A stretch of DNA of 64,000 nt from Pristionchus mayeri (lineage: Eukaryota; Nematoda; Chromadorea; Rhabditida; Neodiplogasteridae): NCBI GenBank assembly GCA_036245805.1, contig BTRK01000002.1:5018689-5082688 (forward strand). Direction: 5' to 3'. How positions within the stretch are numbered: the first letter of the stretch is position 1; the number at the start of each line of letters is the position of its first letter. The notes under the pieces were generated by a model, which saw nothing but the letters and a program-made list of their open reading frames with translations, ran no database searches and was not told where the DNA came from. Both the position numbers and the translations under genes were made by a program. Positions 1-12,775 of the stretch are shown in pieces.

Positions 1-1258
1 GAACGATGACCTTAACAAATGGTGGACATCATACACAAGTTTTGCATACAATTATAATTATGTTATGCAGTCTGAACCTTCATGTTAATATCCCTTTCGT
101 GCAAAACGCTATGTCAATTGTATGTTCTCATATTTGCCTCACATTATTGGCTTCCTCTATATCATCTTGTGAATAGATTCTATGATGATATGTCAGAACC
201 AAATGCATGCCTGACTGCTGTCTACACGTATGCACATAAATATATTTGATAAATTACATATTTTTTTAATTGTCGAAGAGTTGAGCGAGAATACACGAAA
301 TAAGGAAATAAATCGTCAAATTTTAGGCGCGATAGATTCAAAATTTTAATTGCACTGGCTCAGCGAATTGCTGGAGATAAAGTTCACTATCGAGTAAAAA
401 ATGTCTGCTGCGCATAAACGTACCATAGCGAAGTCACTATAGCTCGCCTTCTTAATGTGACGCATTAATCCGCCTCATGCCACATAAATCAGGAAGTTTT
501 TTCACGAATCGTCAACAAATCGTAGCTCATAAGCACCAGTGATGAAGGTGTCTGCCTACAAAGCTGTAGGTGGGAAATATTCAACTTCGTAGGAAATAAT
601 ATGGACAAACATTTACCACTTTGCGCCCACGAAGGTTTCACCCATCCTCAATGCTTCCTCATTCAATTTTCCCTTTTCGTTTTCCTCCATAAAGTTTGTT
701 TTCCATTGAATTCGATCGTACCTGTCGTATCTCTTAAATTGTATGTGGATTCAGATGGGGTGGTAAACGTATCCAGACTGATTGCATGTAAGAGGGGTAC
801 TCGAGTAGGCACCACTTTCTGCTTCACTACTATGTATCCTTTGCTAGAAATGTCCTAAAATTGTGTAAGTATCACAGCGTCTAAAGGGGTAGTTTGAACA
901 ATCGCAAGTATTCGCACAGCGATTCTGATCACTACCCACCCGATTCTTCCTTTTTGCCTAACCTTCCCTTTAATACAAAGCTGACTATATATTATGCGTT
1001 GGCTGTATTTCCAATGACTGTGTTTGTATCTCGTTTCTTTTCATGTTGTACCTTTCCCAATTTGTCCATGATCTAATATCTTATTCGAAAAACGCGCGAA
1101 ATCACGCATTATTACAAATACTATTCGAATCGGTGTATTTTCCTAGTTCCGGTAAGGATAATGAGCTTTAGAGGTTCTACTCTACCATGACGAACGATTA
1201 AGATAGGACCTAACACGATAAATTAAATAAATAAATAATTTAAGATATTGATTGACTG
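1..1258. other. non-coding flank
   Basis: I see no exon series, RNA gene or clear repeat here. Open frames are short and show no family motif. It is probably the 5' flank of the receptor gene that begins at 1259. Confidence 0.4.
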
Positions 1259-3285
1259 ATGGCGAACGATTCGGAATGCTTTCGCGTCTTTGACGTGGAT
1301 TTTAGCAAGGAGATTCTTGAGATTTTTCAGTGAGTGATTAGCAAATTTTAATTAACTACATACATAAATGTTAAAGGAACATCCGTTCAATCACAGAGGA
1401 GATCTACCGCTACTTAGTTCTAGTCCTCGGGCCGATCAACATTCTTAGAACCTTGTTCAGTGCATCTATACTGATCAGGTAAACAACGTCTCCGAAATAT
1501 AAAAAAATTGAAATATTTTTAGGAAGGAGCTACGGAATCCATTCAATTCCATTCTGCTCATAATGTGCATCGAATTGGCCGTAATGATCATTATCAAAGT
1601 CGCTCGGGCATATTGCAAACTTCACCTTCGATGCACGTGAGTTTTCGAATATTAGTAATCTAGCGTTCGTAATTCGGGTCGCCGGTGCGATCGTAATCAT
1701 TAAAATTGAAGAGTGGATGATCTATCCTATTCCTTCGCCATGCATGGTCTAATAGACTACCACGCATACGTAATCATTCGGTCGCACATCACCTATCTGG
1801 CTGGTTTGTTTGAGAATATTCTTAAGATCAGATCACCTTCTCAGCCATACTCTCATTCCTCCGATATCGTGCGTTGCGCATCACAACTAAGAAGGAGGTC
1901 AACAGTACCCGACTTGTGTTGCTAATTATGCTCTTGAATATTGCATTTTCAGGCCTCTTTCACGCAAGTTGTTATTTTCTCTGCAATTTCCCTAACAGTA
2001 ATCATTGCTGCAAACATTCCGAGATATAAAGTAATAGTTGTTGATGAATACCCACTCACAATGATTTGTCCAGTGGAAGAGTGAGTTTTTCTTTTGAATA
2101 AACTATAGAATTTCGTCGCATCTTGCATTTTTTTCCGGTAAAATAATGCTATAAAATATCAAAACATAGGATTTGTATATTCAATGGATAGTACAGTACC
2201 ACAAGATAGTATATTACTACCGTAACCCGCTATTATGGCGAACTGACGTTATTTTCAAAAAAAAGTTGCTCGAACGATACATTTGCATTTAGTGAAAGAC
2301 AGGAGAATGCTACAGTTCCCTGGATGATCTGGTCTGGCGAAGCTTTAGCCGATGGTTGTTTGGTGAGAAACCTATCACATTACATATTTTGATCTCACTT
2401 CCATTTCTTTAAATACTCATTATCATTCTGTGGGGAAGTTTAAATTGGGGTTGAAAGTGGAAATTGGGCCCTACTAAAACAACCAGAGAGTTCACCTTTA
2501 GGCTAGAGCATATCTTATCGTAATATTTGATGCGTATGCGTTAGAATGACTTCACTATCATTATGCAGCTCTTCAAAATGGTCTCATGGGTTTCTGGAAC
2601 TTTGAACAACATGATCCCTTCATTCGTCCTACTGATTTTCACCTTACTCTTAGCCTCAGAAATGATCAAGGCTAGTTGGTTTCTTCCTTCTGCATCTCAA
2701 TAATTAAGTTTTTGTAGTTACATGCTCAACTCGACATGAATAGGACCGTTAAGAGAACCAAGACGTATGTAATGAGTTTGAAGTTTCGTTCATTACTTGA
2801 ATAATATATTATTGAAAGTGTTGCCGCGAAAACATACAATAATTATGATGTTTTGACGTTACATACACTTCGAGAAAGAATATTACGGTATCATTATTAT
2901 ATGCTCTCTCTTTTCGAACGGTTGCAAATGTGTAGCATAAAGTAACCGTAGTTTACTCGACCTCTAAAGTTTGTCCTTTTCCTAGATTCGAAGACTCGCA
3001 TCGTACTACTCGAATGATCATAGCAGTTGCCGTGATAACTCTTGTGTCTGAGCTTCCGCCAGGTACATTACGATCTTTTCATTCCCCATGCTGTCTCGGC
3101 GCTGAGAAGGTGCGAGAGAGCATGTGTAATGAGGAGATCGTAAAATTTTAGCACAGCCCCCGATCATATTGATATATACAAAATACGACTAATACATATT
3201 TTAATTCATTTTTTGTGTAGGTCTTCTACACATCGGAAAACTCTTCTCTCAAACCGGTTTAGACTGCTTATCAACGACCGTCTAG
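1259..3285 (+). CDS. Srw/FMRFamide-receptor-like seven-TM GPCR, probably truncated before TM7
   Basis: Ten phase-consistent exons: 1259-1329, 1377-1478, 1523-1636, 1712-1904, 1953-2080, 2293-2362, 2569-2670, 2718-2764, 2986-3062 and 3221-3285. Together they give about 322 residues. Hydrophobic segments match TM1-TM6. After TM1 comes a short basic loop (RKELRNPFNS) typical of Srw receptors. TM5 ends in a run like the family's IPSFVLLIFTLLLASE, and TM6 carries the hallmark [acidic]-RTTR...ELPPG. The frame stops just after TM6 (stop at 3283-3285). A TM7-like stretch with an NxxxN pattern lies downstream in another frame (about 3310-3360). The gene may therefore be broken by a small indel, or I missed a last splice. 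The intron after 2670 needs a GC donor (gctagt), and the acceptors at 1376 and 1711 are weak. The family assignment is by motif only; the ligand is unknown. The likely role is chemosensory or neuropeptide reception at the plasma membrane. Confidence 0.6.
1665..1684. repeat. single half of a palindromic MITE (GTTCGTAATTCGGG type)
   Basis: The 20 bases match the terminus of the palindromic element at 44573-44675 and the related one near 24588. Only one arm is present, inside a receptor-gene intron. It may be a solo remnant. Confidence 0.35.
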
Positions 3286-4043
3286 GTTCGAAAATTAATT
3301 TGCATATTATTTGTTTTGTTATGATTTTTTCAAATATTCTTAACAATACAATGAATAGTGTGAACTTTAAGAAATGTGTTAGAATAGTTCAGAAGGCATC
3401 TGGATGGTGAGTCAACTAATTGCAACATCGTGTAATCTCATCGTCTATCTCATTATGTCAAAGAAGTTTAGACAGGTGATTTAAATTTATGTAGTTCATA
3501 CAAATAATGATTATGAAAACGTATTTAGAACCAATCACGTTTATATTTTAAAGTGGAATGAGTAAAAAATAAGGAAGGTGCACACTTTGCAGGAGGCATT
3601 GAACACTATCTGCTTCTGGAAACCTCAAAAACAAACATCACCGCATGTTGCATCATCAGTGTCCATTATGATTACTCGCTATTAGTACACCATAATCACC
3701 ACTGTAATCTTTCTGATTTGATATTGTTGTATGAAGACACATTCACATGTTTACGATCACAGTATGCAATTCAATATAGTCCGGATGTACCGAGAATATT
3801 TTGCATCCGACGTAACTAGGAATATCTCACGAGAAGTGTAGACATCAGTACTCAGATATTCATGAATTGTAAAGATTTAATCAATATGCATTAGTTCGCA
3901 TACGTTTGTTTACCAGAGAAAGAATCGAATTCTTCACATGATCACTTTTCCGATCGAAAAATGCAAATCCTCTATGTCTCTCATTCCACTCACCCACACT
4001 AGAGTTCTGCAATCACAACCTCCCCGTGACCACACTCGACACT
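3286..4043. other. intergenic stretch between receptor and SLC17 genes
   Basis: There is a possible remnant of receptor TM7 at about 3300-3410, and a short frame after an acceptor near 3592 that could be a C-terminal tail. Neither can be joined in phase to the upstream gene. The rest is AT-rich with nothing I can support. The promoter of the SLC17 gene must lie here. Confidence 0.35.
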
Positions 4044-7000
4044 ATGCCAGTCACGTTATCAGGCATCAGTTCTTTATCAGAAGAACCGGTGCCCTCTCAT
4101 CCCACTCCTCCTCCTCCTCCACCTCCATCTACCTCGTCTCCCACTCCCACTCCTCCTCCGTATCCTTCTCCTTCTCCTTCTCCTCCCCATCACCATCATC
4201 ATCACCGTAAACACCATCGTCACCATCATAATAACATTCATCATAAGCACCATCATCATCAGCATGATCATAACATCCCCTCCGCACCTTTCTACTCAAT
4301 CCACTCTCATCGCCTACTCATATGCATTCTGCTCCTCGCAGCCAATTATTTCTCGGGCGCAAATACGTTGGGCATGAGTGAGCACTAATTGTATTTAAAA
4401 AATATGTATTATCATGTTTGCATGCTTGAGAAACCATTACACCTTTGGCCTGGATATATCTAGATTGCAATTGTCGTGACCATGAAGTGTGTAGGACATG
4501 TGTGAGAGAGCTGATAAATGAAATGTATTTATTTCTATATCGTTGATTTTGCAGGTACCGCAGTTGTTTGTATGGTCAATGCTACGCTCGTGCCCGAGAA
4601 ATTAGTATCCGAGGGTGATCAAAAATGTGAAATCCGCTACAGTAATTCATCATCGGCCGAGAAGGAATTCGCGATTCCAGTATGCAATAAGTTTGTTGAA
4701 ATCGCTGTGATCTATGACATGATATGCAAAACTGTGCCATTCGTTTTCAGTTCTAGTCACTATCTCGAAATTAGCATATTCGAATTTCAAAGAATACATA
4801 CAAATACACAAATTTACTAGTCCGGGGGGGCAGCCGGACTAGTAAATGATAAGGAAATACGAAAAGGTTCTCCACGAAGTTGATGGAATGTGCGTCGATC
4901 CATCGTGACATGACGGCACTAGGTCGAATGAGAACTATGACGTCATTCCGCCGTTGATCTACCAAAGGCGGCATGACGTCATAGTTCTCATCCGAATAGT
5001 GCCGACATGACATATCAGGGCACGCTGGATTGGTCGCCCTCGGAACAATCTCTGCTAGTCTCTGCACGGTTCTACGGTGGTCTCCTAACGATAGCCTTCT
5101 CCGGTTTTGTTGCTGATCGTCTCGGTCCCGACCTGGTCTTAACAGGTGGGTAATAGGGTTACTAGGGTACGAAATTCGAGTCTCTTCGTTAACCACATTC
5201 TCTTGCCAGTCGACCTGAATGCGTGACATGACGAACAAAATACCCGAATTATCACATGTCGTGGATACGACGTGTATAAAATGAGATGGGTTTCGCGATT
5301 TGTCGAATGGATGCGCGTTGGACGTTGACAATTCTCGGCTGCGTTCTGATTTTCCTCGTATTCTTTGCAAAACATGTGACCACTGGCCTTAATCCGCTTT
5401 CGCTATTCACGGCTGACAGGAACGCAGCGTAGGCATACTCATCTTTCCCCGCTCTATCTCTACCACTCTTACAGGCGAAAGAGTGTGCAAAATGAGCAGA
5501 ATTTGACCACTGTCAGGTACGCTGCTAACCTCCTCCGCTTTCACTCTCTCCATTCCTCTACTCGCTTATGCTAATTTCTACGTTCTCGTTGGCTCGCATG
5601 TGATCATCGGGGGAATCGAAGTGAGGTGGACATCTGATAATGCATATGATGCACATCGATAAATCAAGCAATCATTCAATCGATTATTCACCAGAGTAGT
5701 TATAGGGTGATGAATGGAGAATCTCTTACACATATGTTCAAATATGCTGTTATATTTGCGAACAATCGGGAGTGTAACTTTTACATACAGAATTATGAAT
5801 GAGTACGTTTTCGACGGATAATTTCAGAGTTTCCACATGCCCTCGGTCAACTGCATCGCCTCTCGTTGGTTTCCTCCGGGAGAACGAACAATCGCCTCAT
5901 CAATATTCACTATTGGAATTCAGGTTGTTTCGCGAGGTCTCCTCTTGAATTATATGAAAGTGGACCGTTTTGAAATTTTTTTAGGTTATACATATGCAGC
6001 AATACAATATGCAGTTATAAACGTATACCCTAATACAATAAGAAAATGGCGATTCTTTCAGTTATCAGGTGGCTTGTCCTCACTCTTCGCAGCCTCGCTG
6101 TGCCGTTCTTCCACTTTCGGAGGATGGCCTTCTATTTTCTATATTTTCGGTAACTTTCACAATTTAGTTTTGTATCGTTGAACAATGGACGTAACATCGC
6201 CCCTCTTACAATCATACAACGAATAACACGATAGGATGAGATGATTACCAATTTTCGCACTCTTGTAGGTGGCAGCTGCTGCATATTCACTCTCGTCTGG
6301 GCCATCTTTGGCACTGGAGGTCCATCTAAGAATCGATGGTTGGGCGAGCGCGAAAGGCAATTTCTCGATTCCACGCTAACAAACAAGAAGGCAAGCAGTT
6401 CGAAATACGGGCGTTCACACCACTCCCAGTGGTCAACTGATTCAGATATTGAAGATAAAATCTACATGGGTAAACTTGCGGGTGAAGTTGATTAACATTT
6501 TCAGAGTAAGAAAAGAAAGTCAATTTCCACACGGATGCTGCTAGCGTCTCCGCTCCACTCCATTCTGCTCTGCAACTTCTCCTTCGCCTTCTCCTCCTCC
6601 ATCATGCGGTCCTTCCTTCCACTCTTCCTGCGCGATCTCGGTCTACCAATCGATGCTGTGAGCACCAAGCTTATGTTTTTTAAACTTATTTAGGATCATT
6701 CGAGATTCAAAATATAAGATCTATAATTGTGTATAGTTTTACTGAAAAACAAAAACAATTACAACACTTTTCAAGCTTCCAGAGTACAATAAGTGTTCCA
6801 TTTCCGATCGGCTGGTACGTCCTCTCCGTGTTCCTCTCTCAGATAGCAGGGAAGATGTTACTCGGACCATTTATCGATTTCTGCACCGGAAAGGGATTCG
6901 TCTCGCTGCAACGCACGATCAAGATCGCGCAGGCTATGGGTGAGTGTATCCATTGCATCTTGTTAAGTTGTGGTTCCATAGCTTGTGTACTTCGTCCTCA

Positions 7001-10000
7001 AGTATTTTCGCCATGTTGCACTTTGCCGCTATTTCAAGGTTTTCCTAACTTCGCGCTAGCACATGCTGACCAAAATTTGTTGTTCTGCAATTTCGACATA
7101 TACTTTAGTTGCGAGGACATATGAGTGACTATCTGAGAGAACTGACCAGAGGCCGTACAGCGAAAAATAAAGTTCTGATTTTAAGATGCCCCTAGGGGTA
7201 ACTTTTAACGTAGAGTTCGAAAATCGACCTTAGGAAGCCGTATCTCTTACCCCTCATTTCGTGTGTCGCGCTGAACCTGGATGGTCGGTTTTTGTATTTT
7301 TTGAACGGCTCATCCAAACTTCATAAATGTATAGTAATTCTGAAAGATCTCGACGAGATAAGCATTTTTATTGTTGGAAGCGAAAAGCTAGCTCATTTGT
7401 GGAAAAAGTTAGGGTAATTTGAATAAAAAAAATGTCTGCCCTGAAAATGTGTTTCAATGTGTATCATTTTAATCACCATTATTAGATTCCTCATGAAAAG
7501 TTACCCTAGGAACCAACTTTCCCTGAAAAAATTCGTGTCTCAAAGGGGTCTCCTGAATCACAGAAGAGGAAAGGTAGTTATTTTTTTGCAAATATATTTT
7601 TAAGGCGATCCACTGTGAACTCCGATTAAGTCTAGTCAGTTTATAGTTACACTTTGATAAGGGAAACATATAACGTACAAAAAACGGACATTATCTCAAT
7701 TCGAAAAAATCGATTTTTATCATCTCGATTTTTATCATGTTTAGGCACATGATACTTTTCCTTAACGATCCAAATTCCCAATTTTCTGGGAAATCTAGTA
7801 GAACGGACCAACATATGTCAAAAAAGTTTGAGCTTAGGGTCCACACCAATCCGGAAGGTAAGTATATTTTTGATTGAAAATGCAATATCGCGCTGGTAAA
7901 AAATATGTTTCACATGATAATATCGAAGTTACGAGGGCTATCGGATAATTTTGTACATTATTCAACTTCATCAACTTAGGCCAAGCATTATGCATTTACA
8001 AAATGGAAGATATATTGAATCTAATAAAAATGACTTTTTGGACACCTGAAAAATTTTTTTTTTTCAAAAACTGCTCATTTACCGCTGTAATGCATAACGC
8101 TTGAGGAATTTTGTTGGGAAAGGTGTATGCAAGTAAAATCTAATCGATTCTCACAAAATGACGCTAAAATTTTGTTTTCGTTCTTTTCTGACACTCACAA
8201 TTTTGCATTTTCAAGCAAAAATATACCTACCTTCCGGATTGGTGGGGATCCTAAGCTCAAACTTTTTTGACATATGTTGGTCCGTTCTACTAGATTTTCC
8301 CAGAAAATTGGGAATTTGGATCGTTAAGGAAAAGTAGCTTGTGCCTAAACATGAGAAAAATCGAGATGATAAAAATCGATTTTTTCGATTTGAGATATTA
8401 TCCGTTTTTTGTACGTTATATGTTTGCCCTATCAAAGTGAAGCTATAAACTGACTAGACTTAATCGGAGTTCACAGTGGATCGTCTTAAAAATATACATA
8501 TTTGCAAAAAAATCACTACCTTTCCTCTTCTGTGATTCAGGAGACCCCTTTGAGACAAGAATTTTTTCATGGAAAGTTGGTTCCTAGGGTAACTTTTCAT
8601 GAGGAATCTAATAATGGTGATTAAAATGACACACATTGAAACACATTTTCAGGGCAGAAATTTTTATTATTAAAATTACCCTAACTTTTTCCACAGATGA
8701 GCTAGCTTTTCGCTTCCAACAGTAAAAATGCTTATCTCGTCGAGATCTTTCAGAATTACTATACATTTATGAAGTTTGGATGAGCCGTTCAAAAAATACA
8801 AAAACCGACCATCCAGGTTCAGCGCGACACACGAAATGAGGGGTAAGAGATACGGCTTCCTAAGCTCGATTTTCGAACTCTACGTTAAAAGTTACCCCTA
8901 GGGGCATCTTAAAATCAAAACTTTATTTTTCGCTGTACGGCCTATAGGTGGTATTGCTCGGTTCTCTCAGATAGTCACTCATATTATACGGTTCGAAAAG
9001 CGATTTTAGGTTCCTGCGGCTCTACAGTCGCCTTGATGCTACTCGCTGTGATTCCAACGTGCACGAATACCACTTCAGCCCTGTACATTCTCATTGTTTA
9101 TGGTAAGTACTAGTGATGTCAAATCGGCGCGCGCTCTCCAAGTTTCACACGCTCTCTCACAGGTTAGACAGAGCGAGAGAGCGTGTGAAACGAGGAGAGC
9201 GCGCGCCGTTATGGCATCACAAGTAAGTACCAGAGCTTGAAATGTAAATCATCGGTTATTCTGCTTCCACTCTAGTTATTTCTCGAAAAGACGTGATGTA
9301 ATTGGAAATTAATAATGTCCCAATTTCGTAGCAAAAACATATTGTTCGCAACCGCTCCTCGAGAACATCATTCCCACATTCAGGCTTGATCTTCTCGAGC
9401 AGCACATGCGGAGTGTACACGAGTCTGCTGTCGATATCGCCCGATCACATGGGCACCCTCTCCACGCTCACTGCTGTTTGTTGATCCTGAATTTCATGGA
9501 ATTAGGATGTTTTCATTACTTATCCGAAATTCGGACCAAAATTTGCATTTGGTTGCCTTCCAATTTCGCGGCACTTAGTCGGAAAAATGAGAAATGAAAC
9601 ATAATGCATTTGATATATCAAATGCATTATGTTACAGTTATAATCCTTTGATGTATCAAAGGCGGCATGCCGTCATAGTTCTCATCCGACTTCGTTCCAA
9701 TTTTGTACATGTTTTCCAGCTATGATAATTGTAGGTTTCGCGACTGGCTGGAGCAGTATCGTCTGTGTCGGTTGTCAACGCGCTGACTGCTACTGTAAGT
9801 ATTTTCGTAATATGTATGCGGCTCTGGTAGAATCGACAGTACAAAGAAAAATAATAACAAGAACGCGATATATTATTATTGTTATTATTATTATTATTAT
9901 TCACGAAGCATCTGTGGTCTGTGATCTTTGCGAATACCTTCACATCAAGTTTTATTCTTATTGTCTTGTACATAAAACAATTTCGGATTTACGACCTTTT

Positions 10001-10235
10001 AACCAGTAAAATGTATCCCATAGCAAAAAGGCAAAACACAGGCTGTAACGAACAAGTGGATGCTGGTATTTGGTTCTGCTTCAATATTCCAATGCATTGG
10101 AGGCCTCCATTTTCTGGCTTTTGGATCAAGTGAGTCATATGTTAAATAAGGACCCTAATTAATTAATACGCAATGATTTGTATTAATTACCCTAATTAAT
10201 CACTCACTATTTCAGCCGAAGAACAGTCGTGGTAG
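4044..10235 (+). CDS. SLC17-type major facilitator (anion/phosphate co-transporter family)
   Basis: Fourteen exons keep phase throughout: 4044-4377, 4555-4679, 5019-5145, 5517-5620, 5828-5923, 6062-6149, 6269-6390, 6505-6657, 6783-6939, 9010-9102, 9384-9475, 9735-9794, 10042-10129 and 10216-10235, for 552 residues. TM1 (about residues 91-111) runs into STAVVCMVNAT, the family's N-glycosylated first loop. The DWSPSEQSLL..FYGG motif is followed by the MFS signature SGFVADRLGPD between TM2 and TM3. Later come ASRWFPPGERTIASS, FLDSTLTNKK in the central loop, and a C-terminus ending GSTEEQSW like SLC17 members. The cytosolic N-terminus is odd: residues 21-48 are Pro/Ser-rich and 49-76 nearly all His with a few Lys, Arg and Asn. 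The start is the first ATG in frame. Intron 7 appears to use a GC donor (gcaagc at 6391), since the nearby GT site breaks the frame. The substrate cannot be told; relatives move phosphate, sialic acid, glutamate or other organic anions by Na+ or H+ coupling. Confidence 0.9.
4915..5003. mobile_element. palindromic CRE-bearing MITE, copy 1
   Basis: An 89-bp near-perfect palindrome begins GGCACTAGGTC, contains TGACGTCA in both arms and has a TTGAT..ATCAA-like centre. It is flanked by an exact 8-bp duplication, GACATGAC (4907-4914 and 5004-5011). The right duplication lies 7 bp before exon 3 of the SLC17 gene, so the element abuts that gene's splice acceptor. Confidence 0.85.
7119..8983. mobile_element. 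1.9 kb foldback element in SLC17 intron 9
   Basis: Two long inverted arms (about 7119-7884 and 8203-8983) are highly similar over their whole length and enclose a spacer of about 320 bp. No transposase frame is visible. It fills most of the intron between exons 9 and 10. An RNA copy would form a hairpin of roughly 770 bp. Confidence 0.85.
9113..9220. mobile_element. palindromic MITE, GTGATGTCAAATCGG family
   Basis: Inverted arms start GTGATGTCAAATCGGCGCGC and carry CTCTCTC/GAGAGAG-rich interiors. A closely similar copy lies at 44345-44452. The flanks share AAGTA-like bases, so the insertion re-created a GTAAGT string downstream. The real donor of SLC17 exon 10 lies only 10 bp upstream. Confidence 0.8.
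9650..9690. repeat. half copy of the CRE-bearing MITE
   Basis: It matches the right half of the 89-bp palindromic family (TATCAAAGGCGGCATG..ATAGTTCTCATCCGAC). The left half is missing. It lies about 45 bp before SLC17 exon 12. Confidence 0.6.
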
Positions 10236-11078
10236 CTGTACATCGTGCAAACAACACATGGAAACAATCAAGTCGAACAATTTTGCAAATACAAGAAATG
10301 CAGGATATATTTATGGAACTTTGAAGTTACTCCAGTCCCGACCTCTCCTTTGTATATTTGCATTAATCATCTAATAAATCAATCAATATTTTATCGCACA
10401 TATCTGATCGGCGAAATTACAATGGTAGTATTGACGTTTTCGAAAAAAAGTGCTAAATGTGTACAATGTGTTTTCTCATCAATGCAAACAGTGTAAATGC
10501 TATCCACGACAAATTTTCTTCCTGCCTTCACGTGCTTCTCATTTGAGCAGTATATCCCGAGTTTTGAATGAGAGAGGCAACGGCTACGTCTTTCCTCATT
10601 CCCCGAAAACTAAACGTCCAGTGATGTAAGGAGGTTGAAACTAATCTTTCCAAAGGAAAACGACTGTTTGACGAAAAGTGTCATGGGAGAGCATCCAAGT
10701 TAGTGTTTTCACAGATTTATTTTCTTTTCAGTTTTGATAGATTTATCACATTTAATTTTCACAATATTTCTGTATTTCCATTGTTCATCTGGTCAGAACA
10801 GAGGATGGTTAGGTCTTTTTTAAAATCTTGCACAAGAAGATGTATTCCAGCCTGTTTCAATAACGAGCAGATTCACGCTTACAAATATAATTGTCACATA
10901 TGAATTTGAAATTTAAAACAAAAATATGAGAAAATTACACTATATGTCACAATTGAAAATATAACGCGAAATTGTTTTGTGGGAAACAATGTTGAGAGTT
11001 CTGGGTAAATCTTGAATTGGGTGCTGACAACAACAATCAGCAATGCGAATCAACTAGAGAATTAGCCTCTTCATTGCA
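10236..11078. other. gap between convergent genes
   Basis: This holds the 3' ends of the plus-strand SLC17 gene and of the minus-strand membrane gene. It is AT-rich. I found no further exon, RNA gene or clear repeat. Confidence 0.4.
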
Positions 11079-12513
11079 TTATTGAAGCTCACAATCTACT
11101 TCGTGCGGTGCGAATTTGTGAGAATTGCGAATTATTTGTAAATCCTGAACTGGATGAGGGGGTGTTGATATTCTGAAAAAAAAAGAATTCAGCGGATGAA
11201 AAACTGATCCCTCGGTAACAATACCAAACCTTTTTGGCCTGATCATGACTATATTTTGGAACACCAAGGACGGATGATTTCGAAAAAAATATATGATATA
11301 GCTCCCAGAGCCGGCTTTTAGATTTTGCACCTGACTATACTGTATCTTAGCTCCCAGATGGGCTAGAAAGATGGCAAAGCACTCAGAATGTTCGGAAAAT
11401 TATTTCCGACAACTTTTACGTTGAAAATGTTTCACTGGAACAACAATTGAAAATTCTCCGCGAAACCAAAAGAAAAATAAAGAAAAATAATTGTTTTCAC
11501 CATCACACCGGAAACTTGCAATGGGTTTTTTATTGCAGAAAATGAAAGAATAAACATGCATATGTGTAGGAAAACTATTAGCGATACAATTATTACGCCA
11601 TTTTTTAATATTTTCACCGCCTAACGTGACCATTCGATCAAAAATGCGGTTTTGAGAATTGCAAAAAAATGAAGAATAAAATCCGATCTTGCCTCGATCC
11701 GACGAGCGCGGGTACAGCGGGGAGAGAATGATGAGACGAATCGACGGTAAGCGGGGTTTGTCGCTATTAGGACGCTGCTGTGGATGATGGAGTGCAGTGG
11801 GACGAGCAACCATGCGACGATGCAAGACTCTTCAACTATTTTGTTATTAATCACTTTGTAGTTTTGCTGCCATTATCCACTGAAAATTTTGGTACTTACC
11901 AAAGTTGTCCTTATCCTTGACAACCGAATCGCCAATATACGACATGGGAAGGCCCAGGAACAGGCAGGGAACGATGAGCTGAAGAATATTGATGTATAGG
12001 AACGGACAAGGCGAGCTCCTGGTACAGCAATTTTTCGAAAATATGCTATCTAGGGTAGTTTTCCACGCTGATGACGATGGTGAATTTCAAGTTACATAAT
12101 TAGGGCAGTTTTTTCGAAAAGATGTTATCTAGGGTAGTTTTCCACGCTGATGACGATGCTTAATATCAAGTTACATAATTTGCCTTCAATAGCGCATTAT
12201 CGACAGATCGATATTAGGGATATTCATCTGATAATTCGCAATCGCTATCTCAACAGAATGAAAAAAAGCACAATAATCCCTTCACAAAATGAGTTAAATC
12301 GTGCGAAAAAAAACGGAGAGAAATATTTTCAATTCACGTATTTATCCACTGTTTAATGTTTTTAATACGATGACGCAGACATAAAAAAAATTCAAAAAAC
12401 AATTGCTACCTGAATCCACAGAACGATTATCGATTTTTGTATCTTTTTCCGAGTAGCAACACTTGCTGATGATGTCTGAAGGAAAATTACAGTGTCATGG
12501 ATGCAAAATAAAA

Positions 12514-12775
12514 CCTCGTTGAAAAGTTCTCGAACTTTTCAACGAGCTCGATGAAAAAGGTGGATGAAAATCTTTTCATGAACATCTGCGAGAAAAGTCA
12601 GAGAAATGAGAGAGAGCGCGCGATTGGAGAGAGGGAAAAGGAAGCGGTAGTTGTTTAATTCCTTTTCCCTCTCTCCAATCGCACGCTCTCTCTCCTTTCT
12701 CTGACTTTTCTCGCAGATTTTTATCCACCTTTTTCATCGAGCTCGTTGAAAAGTTCGTGAACTTTTGAACGAGGT
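12514..12775. repeat. 262-bp hairpin repeat
   Basis: Inverted arms begin CTCGTTGAAAAGTTC and carry GGAGAGAGGGAAAAGGAA-type purine runs against their complement. It lies in an intron of the damaged membrane gene. It is probably a MITE. Confidence 0.7.

Noticed and set aside
4077..4271. Minus-strand Met/Arg-rich ORF
   Set aside because: It is the antisense of the Pro/His-rich SLC17 N-terminus.
9722..9794. Hydrophobic frame MIIVGFATGW as an SLC17 exon
   Set aside because: It would need a weaker donor; the frame starting at 9735 (VSRLAGAVSS) keeps phase with both neighbours and fits the family better.
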